This document shows, piece by piece, positions 37,128-46,814 of a stretch of 64,000 nucleotides of DNA; within the stretch, counting starts at the first letter, position 1, and each line of letters begins with the position of its first letter. The notes under the pieces are model-generated. The model was not told the origin of the DNA and ran no database searches. It saw only the letters and a list, made by a program, of their open reading frames with translations. Source of the DNA: Unio delphinus (lineage: Eukaryota; Mollusca; Bivalvia; Unionida; Unionidae); assembly GCA_029339505.1 (NCBI GenBank), contig JAQISU010000169.1, forward strand, positions 6,874,001-6,938,000, written 5' to 3'. The position numbers and the translations under genes are program-made.

Positions 37128-37689
37128 ATTGTTTGACAGTTGCTAGTACACCAGAACCCAGGTTGAAAAACCACCCTTTATGTCCAGAAAATAGTTTCTC
37201 AAGCCTTGTGGTCTTTCATAGCAGTTGTGTCTGAAGGCAGGTTTGTTGTATTGCCCTATTAGCTGCCTCAAACATTTTCTGTATTCGTTATCACCTGTAT
37301 TATGCATTTTTTAAGTATTTTATATAATCGGTGCACTTGCTAGCAATATTTTTAAAATTTTAAATTTTATTAAATAAAAAATGTTAATCTTATAGGTTTT
37401 CCTGCTGAAACACATCTAACTTTAATTAATAAGAGTAAAAAAGCAAATGACCTTAACAAAAATCTTTTGAAGTGATAAATCCAGGCCAGGGATGATCCAT
37501 TGGAGGCCCTACACTTTAAAGTTTTGTATTGAAATAACTTGAATGAATCTTAGTAAATCTTGCTTGTTGGTACCTTCTTCTCATTCTATTCATGTCCATT
37601 ACATGTTTTACTTTATCAGAATCTTAATTTTACCTTTTCCCTTACCAGAAGTCATATTAATCATCCAAAAATTTGGCATTGCTTTTGGT
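37128..37689. other. Non-coding, nothing recognised
   Basis: AT-rich, no ORF or repeat of note. Confidence 0.5.
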
Positions 37690-39620
37690 GCATTTTATTC
37701 ATAATGCTGCAGTGTCCAAACATACCATATGTAGTGACAAATACACTGCATATACTATCCATCATGATGTGTGTATTGACTAATCCCACTTTACTAATCA
37801 CTCGGCACTGTCATTAGCAGACCACTTCAGTGACCTAAATGGTTAGTGTCTGCTTCAGATATAGGAGGTTGCAGTTTCAAAACCCTGCTGAATATTACAA
37901 ATAACTTATTAAAAAAATAGTTCTTGCAGTTGCCTTGCTTAGTACTCAGTATTAAGAGGTTATTGTTAGGACTGGTAAGCCAGATATCAGGATAATGTGA
38001 CTTGATGCTACATGTCAGCGGCATGATGCCATACTGCTAGTCATCACTATAAACTGCCACACTGCAGATATCATAGCGATAGGACTGAATATTTTTTAAA
38101 GCTGCATTAAAAATCCAAAATACACATAAATACTGAGTCATCCAATGGGCCATCAGTATCCAGTGTTTAGTGACCAGTACCTTAAGCATACTCTTCAACA
38201 GCCTGCATTTACTATCCAACATAATGTTTAGTTAACAATACTTAGTCTTCTGTCCAATGCCCCAAGCCTACTATCCAAATTGATGTGTGCCATGACCACA
38301 TTATATGTATTTCCAATCAAATATACTTGTGTAATGACTGATGATTGGTTGTCTATCCAGTATACCTTCAATATACATTGTATAGTGACCCCAAAAAAAT
38401 GCCAAAATTTCATTTGTAGTGACACCACACATTCTCTCCAGCATGCCGATTATAGTGACCAACACCTCATATTTTACTATCTACCCCTGCCATTAACATG
38501 ATGTTGTGTAGTGACCAATACACCAGTTACTATCCAAAATTATATCTTTTGACCAATACTATGCCATCTACTAATTAGCACCTAGGCTAATTACCATCAG
38601 CATGCCAAGTGTAGTGACCAATAACCCACAATTACTATCCAACACCCTATATTTGCTATCTATCATGTGTGTAGTGATCATTACTTAGGCATCTGTTATC
38701 CAACACCCACACCCACATACTAACCTACATGCAGTGTGCAGTAACCAATATCCAGTGATCTACTAGCCAAGATACCACACTGTATTATCGGCCTGCCATG
38801 TGTAAAGACCTGCATAGTGGCAATATGCATATACTGTATATCCAAGACTTGTTTACCATTACCTACTCCACAGAATGTTGGAAGTGGCAGTAAAGTTGCA
38901 TATGTTGTTCTAATGTTATAAATAGCTTTAGTTAAGGTAACAATTCATAATGATATCAAAATTAACATGATATGGTAGTATTGACATTCCGATTCTGCCA
39001 GAGTTTGGTGGAGACTAAAATGGTGGGAAAAGGTAAATTTTTGCAGAGACTTAAAGAAATACTAAAATTCTTAAACTAATACATACTTTAGCAAAAACTG
39101 AAAAAGGTCCAGGAAAATATGACTGAAACTAAAAGTAATATTAAAACATTTAAAACTAACATGTGACTTAGTGGATATTACAAATAATCTCCCCAAAATG
39201 TAAATTTGCAAATAAACATGTACCGGTATTATTTAATCATAATGCTGCAGTGTCCAAACATACCATATGTAGTGACCAATACAATGAAAATTGTACACAG
39301 TTTGTACTGCATGTAACTGAAACTAAACATTTTCCAGTAAAATTTTAAAATTTATACTTTTAAAAAAATACAAATTAAAAAAATAAAAAATTGTAAGAAG
39401 AAATGTTTACTAATTGTGAAAGACGTGTAAAACGATAAAAACTGCAGGCTGCTCAGACTGACCCCTACCCATGCTAACCAATGGTAAGGGTAGTAATATA
39501 CACACACTATGCCAGCAATATGTTCTTGTAGTGTGACCAAAACCTAGTTGTTTACTATCCAACACTTACCTACACCTTCACTAGACCATCAACATGCTAT
39601 TTTGAGTGAACAGTCATGTA
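37690..39620. repeat. Highly degenerate tandem array, unit roughly 60-80 bp
   Basis: Variants of two strings, GTAGTGACCAATA and TACTATCCAACA, alternate many times across almost 2 kb. A long exact string, AATGCTGCAGTGTCCAAACA plus its continuation, recurs at 37702 and 39240. A family-A SINE interrupts the array at 37815-38125. Units are too diverged to align by eye, so the unit length is approximate. Confidence 0.6.
37815..38125 (+). repeat. tRNA-derived SINE, family A, copy 4
   Basis: Plus-strand head CAGTGACCTAAATGGTTAGT, body with AGATATCAGGATAATGTGAC, tail AAAGCTGCATTAAAAATCC. It is more diverged in the head than the other copies. Confidence 0.8.
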
Positions 39621-40605
39621 CTATCCAGCAGCTCACCTTTGCTAATCAACACCCACACTATAATATCAGCAGTTTTCTCTGTAAAACATCATATCATGTG
39701 TAATCTTATCCCAACTAAGAAAGCAAAAGATCAAGATGAAGTTGCACTTAACTGTCTGCAGGATCCTATACTTTGACGCTGAGGACATTCTGGAGCCCAA
39801 TGTGTCTCTTGACAGAAATGGCAAGTGTCTTGGATTTAATTTCAAGAGTAGTACATGTAGTCAGAAGTCTTGTTGAAAGTATACTTTTGAATATGACTAT
39901 GTTTCTGATGAGATGTGTGACTTGTTTTTCTCTTCCATTTTCACATTAAAACTTTAAGGGTGTATTCTCTTAGGTAGTGATGGTCTGTCTATAAATTAAT
40001 AAAATCCAACAATCCAGTGATGGGTTTAACATGACCCATGGAAACAGTAACTATTTACATGAGATATGTTTCACCTCCAAGAGGTAGCAGATGATGCAAA
40101 GTTTAATTGGTGGATGAATTTTGCAGTAAAGTATCTTTAGATGAACAATCATTAAAAAAAACTAATGTCTTCACCCCATGCTATCATATTTCTTTAAAGA
40201 TATGCACAGAGAAATAAGACAGCAGAATTTAATATGGGAGAGCAAATAGGTTGTTTACATAGCACTCGTATTTGGAGTTCTGGACTTCCCAAATGAAAAA
40301 TTCATTCAAGATCATTTTTATCGAAGGATATCTCATACAGTTAATGTTGTGAAATATGTCACAAAGGATTTAGAAATTGGGAGCAACATTATTATTGTGG
40401 AGAGAGGTGTCCTGATTGTTAACTTCCAGACCTTGGATTCCTCAAGGAAAATAAGGAATGTCTTGTTCTATTGGCAGGAGACCAGGATGTTTTGAGTGAC
40501 ATTACATGAAACAGTTCCAACAATAGAAAAGTGCTTGTGAATTATTAAGTGTGTTAGCCTCATGTGAATTTAGTTAAACATGTTATCATCTTTGTTATCT
40601 TCCAT
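39621..40605. other. Non-coding, nothing recognised
   Basis: Some segments (for example 40260-40500) have fairly even base composition, but I could not assign a protein. Confidence 0.45.
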
Positions 40606-40725
40606 AACACATTAGAAGAAGATGAAGAACTTAAACTTTGGTTTAGATGAAAAGGACATCATCACAATGCTAGTATTTTTACATTACTCGGACTTGTTTG
40701 AACATAGGGCATGTGTAATATCAGT
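40606..40725 (+). repeat. Dispersed repeat, copy 2 of 2
   Basis: Matches 36207-36325 in the same orientation (GGTTTAGATGAAAAGGACAT, then a TTACATTACTCGGAC variant). It lies just upstream of the 61-bp minisatellite. Confidence 0.75.
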
Positions 40726-40779
40726 TTTGATGAGCACTATGTATTTTTGTTTAAAACTCCAAGAGATTAATCTCAAGTC

Positions 40780-42422
40780 CATGTGCTAGTCAGAGACAAC
40801 TTGGCTAAATTATTCTCTTGATGATGCCATTCAAATCCATGTGTTAGTCAACAGAGACAACTTGGCTAAATTATTCTCTTGATGATGCCATTCAAATCCA
40901 TGTGTTAGTCAACAGAGACAACTTGGCTAAATTATTCTCTTGATAATGCCATTCAAATCCATGTGTTAGTCAACAGAGACAACTTGGCTAAATTATTCTC
41001 TTGATAATGCCATTCAAATCCATGTGTTAGTCAACAGAGACAACTTGGCTAAATTATTCTCTTGATAATGCCATTCAAATCCATGTGTTAGTCAACAGAG
41101 ACAACTTGGCTAAATTATTCTCTTGATAATGCCATTCAAATTCATGTGTTAGTCAACAGAGACAACTTGGCTAAATTATGCTTATGATGATGCCATTCAA
41201 ATCCATGTGTTAGTCAACAGAGACAACTTGGCTAAATTATTCTCTTGATAATGCCATTCAAATCCATGTTAGTCAACAGAGACAACTTGGCTAAATTATG
41301 CTTATGATGATGCCATTCAAATCCATGTGTTAGTCAACAGAGACAACTTGGCTAAATTATTCTCTTGATAATGCCATTCAAATCCATGTGTTAGTCAACA
41401 GAGACAACTTGGCTAAATTATTCTCTTGATGATGCCATTCAAATCCATGTGTTAGTCAACAGAGACAACTTGGTTAAATTATTCTCTTGATAATGCCATT
41501 CAAATCCATGTGTTAGTCAACAGAGACAACTTGGCTAAATTATGCTTATGATGATGCCATTCAAATCCATGTGTTAGTCAACAGAGACAACTTGGCTAAA
41601 TTATTCTCTTGATAATGCCATTCAAATCCATGTGTTAGTCAACAGAGACAACTTGGCTAAATTATTCTCTTGATGATGCCATTCAAATCCATGTGTTAGT
41701 CAACAGAGACAACTTGGCTAAATTATGCTTATGATGATGCCATTCAAATCCATGTGTTAGTCAACAGAGACAACTTGGCTAAATTATTCTCTTGATGATG
41801 CCATTCAAATCCATGTGTTAGTCAACAGAGACAACTTGGCTAAATTATTCTCTTGATGATGCCATTCAAATCCATGTGTTAGTCAACAGAGACAACTTGG
41901 CTAAATTATTCTCTTGATGATGCCATTCAAATCCATGTGTTAGTCAACAGAGACAACTTGGCTAAATTATTCTCTTGATGATGCCATTCAAATCCATGTG
42001 TTAGTCAACAGAGACAACTTGGCTAAATTATTCTCTTGATGATGCCATTCAAATCCATGTGTTAGTCAACAGAGACAACTTGGCTAAATTATTCTCTTGA
42101 TGATGCCATTCAAATCCATGTGTTAGTCAACAGAGACAACTTGGCTAAATTATGCTTATGATGATGCCATTCAAATCCATGTGTTAGTCAACAGAGACAA
42201 CTTGGCTAAATTATTCTCTTGATAATGCCATTCAAATCCATGTGTTAGTCAACAGAGACAACTTGGCTAAATTATGCTTATGATGATGCCATTCAAATCC
42301 ATGTGTTAGTCAACAGAGACAACTTGGCTAAATTATTCTCTTGATAATGCCATTCAAATCCATGTGTTAGTCAACAGAGACAACTTGGCTAAATTATGCT
42401 TATGATGATGCCATTCAAATGG
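40780..42422. repeat. 61-bp minisatellite, about 27 copies, three variant classes
   Basis: A 61-bp unit containing GTGTTAGTCAACAGAGACAA repeats about 27 times. Three junction variants occur: TTCTCTTGATGATG, TTCTCTTGATAATG and TGCTTATGATGATG. In the middle and right parts the TGCTTATG class alternates with the GATAATG class; a run of GATGATG units lies around 41770-42110. That order suggests expansion of multi-unit blocks. Confidence 0.97.
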
Positions 42423-43554
42423 CTTATGCCTGTGTACTCATCAATTTAAAAGCCACAACTCCAGCATAATTTGAAACTTTGTTTCATTACAGTTAGAAAT
42501 GAGGTCCTATCATTACACTTTATAGTCATTTACCTCTTCTAGAAAGAGCAACATAAAAAAACATAATTCACTTGTTTTCTCTTTAACATTAACATTCTTT
42601 TAGTCTCATCCTCCTGCCAAATTAATTTAATGCACCATATGCAATCAGTTTTAACACAAACAAACTTCCAGAAGTGCATCCACAATTATTGGAAGTTAGT
42701 CTCAGAGAAGTAATAAGATGGTTTACTATGACAGCAAAAATAAATTTTTACAAGGCATCATTCACATATTACATCAATCAAATAGACTTTCTTGAGAAAC
42801 AAAGTAGCTATGTCACAACTGGATAATCCAAGATTCAATATTTTTTTTTTAATTATTTGAAAATTGTGTGGAAGTAAATCTTTAGAAGGCGTCTTTATTC
42901 CTTCATTTTAAAAATGGAATACTAATGGTGAAGAATATAAAGCAAAGTAATGGAAATGAAAAAGACGTATAAATAAGAAGAAAGAATGCAGAAAGTTTTC
43001 ACACCCTCAAAAAGAAGTAAACTGAAAGCAAAGCAAACTTATAATTCAAAAATGGAGATGATTTTCAATATAAATCAAGATGTGTTGGATAAGATTCACT
43101 TCAGGTTTTCTTTTTCTTCCTGTAACAAAGATACCACAAACTTAAGAACAATATCAGCATCCAGAGTTACCTTGTTCTAAATAAGGAAGAGAAGGAAGGA
43201 CTCCCTCCTCATTTATCTAAACATTGGGATGTCTTGTCAGGACTTAGCAATTACAGTGTTCCAAAATGAGAATAAATTATTCAAAAAGTACCTTAAGAAA
43301 TCATCAATATTATGTGTGAATATTGTTTGAATATTTTTAAATTGATGGTGCCTTTGACCAAAATATTAAACGGATTAGGATGACATTATATTCTTTGCCA
43401 AATGGTGAAAAAAAAATGCTAATTTGTCAAAATACAAAATGCTCGCAACAAGGAATATTTCTACCCATGCTGATAGGACCACACTTTTGTTAAGATCGAT
43501 TGCTGGAACTTTTTTTTTATGAGTGACGAGATGAAAACAATGAGAAAAGGAAAC
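42423..43554. other. Non-coding, nothing recognised
   Basis: Short Lys-rich ORFs only; poly-T near 42841. Confidence 0.5.
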
Positions 43555-43649
43555 ATTTTCCTGGAAAGACATCACACTTGCTCCCAGTTTTCTGGAGAGA
43601 CATCACACTTGTTCCCTGTTTTCTGGAACGACATCACACTTGTTCCCTT
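43555..43649. repeat. 31-bp tandem repeat, three copies
   Basis: Three near-identical units contain GACATCACACTTG and TTTTCTGGA, with small differences. Confidence 0.9.
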
Positions 43650-43689
43650 AGATGTCAAGTGTTGCTGAAAATTTACTTCTTTACAAATG

Positions 43690-43932
43690 AAGAATGGGCC
43701 CCGAGTGGCCAAGTGGTCTAAAGCGCTTTCTGTTACGGATCACTGCCATCTCACCTCTGTGTAGGTTCGAGTCTAAGATTTGGCTAATATAGTTATGTGA
43801 GAAAGCTTGCCAGTAGCTTCTCGTGGGTCAGTGGTTCTTTCCGGGTTCTTCCTCCACCAATAATACTGTACTCCATATCATGTGCTGAAAAATGGTGTTA
43901 AGCCCTACAACAACAACAACAACAACAAATGA
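43690..43932 (+). repeat. tRNA-derived SINE, family B, best copy
   Basis: The head GAGTGGCCAAGTGGTCTAAA is a good tRNA box A, and GTAGGTTCGAGTCTAAG a good box B. A body follows, with GAGAAAGCTTGCCAGTAGCT and ACCAATAATACTGTA, and the end is a CAA tail. The layout is that of a tRNA-Leu or tRNA-Ser-type SINE. Not a functional tRNA. Confidence 0.88.
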
Positions 43933-44125
43933 AAAAAAGGAACTCACTCATTGTTATAAACAACAAGTACTGCATTTACCTCATAATCCTAATCTCACCC
44001 AGATGTCACACTTACAGCAAGAATTATATGAATTCATGGATTAAGCAGATTTGTCAGTAGCAAAAAATCACAATACATAATACTAGTGTAAAGACCATAA
44101 TATGAGGATTATCTTTCTTTTCTCT

Positions 44126-44224
44126 GTCAGCCAAAATATTACTTTCACCAATAACTTCCATGTCAGTCAAAATATTACTTTTAGCAATAACTTTCTTGTC
44201 AGCCAAAATATTATTTTTACCAGG
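44126..44224. repeat. 36-bp tandem repeat, three copies
   Basis: Three copies of a 36-bp unit beginning GTCAGCCAAAATATTA, lightly diverged, just left of the Polinton. Confidence 0.9.
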
Positions 44225-44352
44225 AATGAGGCAAACTTCCAGTACTGCCCAGATTAAAAGGTTGAAGATTGGTCATTGAACACCCTCTCTACTGGATAAG
44301 GGAGTGTACTTCTTTGTTTAAACACAGCAGATTCAACTGGGGAGAAACATGG

Positions 44353-44357
44353 GAACC
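44353..44357. repeat. Candidate target-site duplication, left
   Basis: GAACC immediately before the left inverted repeat matches GAACC at 57198-57202 just after the right one. Polintons usually make 6-bp duplications; here five bases match and the sixth differs. Confidence 0.6.
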
Positions 44358-44538
44358 AGCAGCAAAGAGGGTGGACAGACCGAAACTATTTCAAGCAAAC
44401 CGAAACTATTTCAAACAAAATCCTAAAGGATTTCAAACCGAAACCAATTCAGGCAGACAAAAAAAAAAGAGAAATGGTTTCGTTTTGTCACGCTATTGAG
44501 ACTCTGTCAGACCCGACGATGACTGCGTTTTGGAGACA
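44358..44538 (+). repeat. Left terminal inverted repeat
   Basis: About 181 bp inverted relative to 57017-57197. It starts AGCAGCAAAGAGGGTGGACA. It carries an extra tandem copy of about 20 bp (around ACCGAAACTATTTCAA) that the right repeat lacks. Confidence 0.9.
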
Positions 44539-44539
44539 A

Positions 44540-45195
44540 ATTGTTTCAACCGAATATTTCATCAAGTCAGATACGATATCTTGATCTCGGGTGGTACAAA
44601 TTTATCATTACAAATCCATGTGGGGTTGACTGAGCGTGACTAAATAAATTTCCAAAGAGATTATAGTCCATATCACCGCCGCACCAAGTTTGCCAAATAT
44701 TTCATAGTGTATGTGTGTCAACTCCATTGAATACAGCAAGAATATTGCAGTTATCTCTGATCACTTTTGGTATTTGAATATATCGTTGAGTGGCATATAT
44801 CACATCGGTATTTTTATGCCTACCTCTGGAAAAATATCCTAGCGGGATTCTTTTGATTGTCTAACATGACATCATCATATACGACTAAATTGTTATTACT
44901 TCCATCAATATCATCAATACTCCGCGCTTCTTCAATATCGGTTATAAACTCAATAATGTCCTCATCAGTTTCCGATTTTGCTTTCTCGTTAAAATCCTTT
45001 AACACCTCGTAACATCGCTGATCGTCTACACTAGGGGCTACTAAATACAACTTATCCCATTTCATCCATCTCGTTATCAAATTAAGTAACAACTGCGTCT
45101 TGTCACTTCCAGATGGTCTGATTATAATCATACGAATAGAATTTGGTAATGCTGCATGATGTTTAACTAGTTCTCATGTTTTTGTCGCTGAAAAA
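44540..45195 (-). pseudogene. Packaging ATPase (FtsK/HerA, poxvirus A32-like), broken
   Basis: Minus-strand ATPase that would pump DNA into the capsid. The N-terminal part has PNSIRMIIIRPSGSDKTQ: a P-loop whose first glycine and the glycine before lysine are replaced by Arg and Asp. A Walker-B-like NNLVVYDDVMLD follows near 44870, and then a C-terminal region in another frame with VIYATQRYIQIPK. Breaks seen: a stop just upstream of the P-loop segment, a frameshift near 44822, and a stop at about 44710. Altered P-loop plus breaks indicate a dead gene. It lies next to the left inverted repeat, with its 3' end running almost into it. Confidence 0.85.
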
Positions 45196-45226
45196 TCAAT
45201 TACATTCCTGTTATTATAAATAAATT

Positions 45227-45349
45227 ATGGATCTGTATTGTGTGAAATGTAAGAAGCATACTAACACAAATGACTTGATGACAATTACAACTAAAAATAA
45301 CAGATCAGCACTTGCTGGTAAGTGTGTACAATGTGGTACAAAAATTTAG
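45227..45349 (+). CDS. Small double-CxxC zinc-binding protein (DUF5679-like)
   Basis: An intact 40-codon ORF: MDLYCVKCKKHTNTN near the start and GKCVQCGTKI at the end, giving two CxxC knuckles about 25 residues apart. This is the layout of DUF5679, a tiny zinc-ribbon family found in large DNA viruses and Polinton-like elements; its role is unknown. The start sits just behind an AT-rich TATAAATAAATT. It is one of the few genes in the element without a visible break. Confidence 0.7.
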   Translation: MDLYCVKCKKHTNTNDLMTITTKNNRSALAGKCVQCGTKI

Positions 45350-45535
45350 ATTTGCTTCCCTTGATAAAATCAAGGATTTAAAAAAAAAAACGAGGAGGTG
45401 ATATTGCAGCCAATTTAGTAAAACTCCCAGGAACACCATGGGCAAAATATCCGGGAGAAAAACACCTTCCAGGGTATTGTTATTGTGGACCGGGGACCAG
45501 ACTTGATGATCAAAACCAACCCTGACCCGGCGGGT
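45349..45535 (+). pseudogene. Phospholipase A2-like virion protein fragment
   Basis: Two short plus-strand frames joined across a run of about 11 A near 45380. The second contains LPGTPWAKYPGEKHLPGY followed by CGPGTRLDD, matching the calcium-binding loop (Y-GPG) of the phospholipase A2-like domain in parvovirus minor capsid proteins and some Polinton/adintovirus proteins. In those viruses the domain helps particles leave endosomes. The frame is cut by a TGA at about 45522, before any His-Asp catalytic helix, which I could not find. It is dead, or misread at the homopolymer; the downstream loss suggests dead. Confidence 0.6.
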
Positions 45536-45690
45536 TTTTTTTTATCTGACCAACTCCAACGTATTATACAATTATAACTCGCGCAGTTGTTATTTCAGTG
45601 TGATTATAAATTCAGCATCAATGTCAAATTTTCTGTTATTTTTTTTTTGCCCTGTTGTTTATAATCAGAGTTTTTTTTCTGATTATATCA
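45536..45690. other. Convergent gap between plus and minus blocks
   Basis: AT-rich spacer with two poly-T runs. The left plus-strand pair and the minus-strand helicase end here; it probably holds 3' ends of both. Confidence 0.4.
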
Positions 45691-46660
45691 TCGCTGACAA
45701 TATCACTTATTGTAGTGTCATTATAATCTAAAACAACTCTTCGAAGTTGATTTATTCTTCATACTTTGTTCACCGCAAGATAAACTAAATTCGACCACTC
45801 GATGCGATTATCTATGATCCAAACAATTGTATCGCATATAGTCAACCCCTGCGAAGAATGTATGGTTGCTGCGCATCCTAGCTTCCATGGGGATTTTTCA
45901 GCGCACAAAGCATCTTCGACAACACTGATATCAACCAACACAATATCATTTAACACTAGAATCTGCTTTTCTGTCCCTGACTCTGTCAGGCCTGGAATAT
46001 CAACTTCAATATTTTGTCTTCGTGTATCCTTGTGTCTATAATACAATGGCAATGGAAGTGTTGCAAATTTTTCTTTATGCGTGTTAAATAACTTCATCTG
46101 AAAAGTGTCTCTGAATATCTTTCTACTTGCCACTATCAAATCGTTTGGTCTCCACGCTTCCCAAAAATCATTTAATGGGGTTTCTGAAATTATTTCACGC
46201 GCTATTTCACATTGGATTTTATCCGGTTGTGATCTGATTAGTTTCTTGAACTCGTGTAATTCATTATCAAGTGATCTATGATCTACAAAATTCTTCAACC
46301 AATTATGTGGGGACAAACCGACAAATGGTGGTGGTTGACCATAATCGCCACATTATCACTTTTGTATTCTCTAGCAATAACCAATCGGGAAACTTTTGTA
46401 ATACATCTAACGACGCTGTGCATATCTCATCCCATATGAGGATTTCAGGAATATATTTCTCGCCCATTCGATCAGGAGTCCATCCGTCACCTTTCCATCG
46501 AAAGAAAGTGTGATAAGTGCAAGCATTAATTCCTCGTTGTTTCATCTCTCTTGCAAGTCTGTGTGTTGGTGTTAGCAGAATCATGTTTGATTTCCCTAGA
46601 AATAATTCAATTGCACGAGTCGTCTTCCCTGACCCACCACAGCCGTTTAAGTAACTGGTT
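45690..46660 (-). pseudogene. Superfamily 1 helicase (Pif1/RecD-type), broken
   Basis: DNA helicase domain downstream of the polymerase on the same strand. A canonical Walker A, GCGGSGKT, is encoded at 46644-46621. Next come MILLTPTHRLAREMKQRG, a motif-II string EILIWDEIC, and, after a frameshift near 46310, motif V AATIHSSQGLTICD and the final conserved segment SNLVYLAVNKV. A stop at about 45759 falls directly after the last motif, yet similar coding sense (RINQLRRVVLDYND) continues in frame. No start codon precedes Walker A; the reading can be followed back toward the polymerase with one frame change. A part of a polymerase-helicase polyprotein is therefore possible. Confidence 0.85.
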
Positions 46661-46814
46661 TTATATCTACATATTGAATCGGAACACGACGGTGCATTAG
46701 ATAGTTTGATATCTGATTATTTTTCAAGTAATTGTTTTCAATTGTAACATCTGCTGATTTCGAATAATCACGCAGTATTTCCTTTTTAATTCAACATAAT
46801 CCCAAACTCTCGTC

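Noticed and set aside
40780..42422. CRISPR-like array of regular repeats
   Set aside because: Tandem 61-bp units with no unique spacers, in animal DNA.
43690..43775. Functional tRNA gene
   Set aside because: Box A and box B are present, but no cloverleaf pairing is evident and a SINE body and tail follow; other copies share them.
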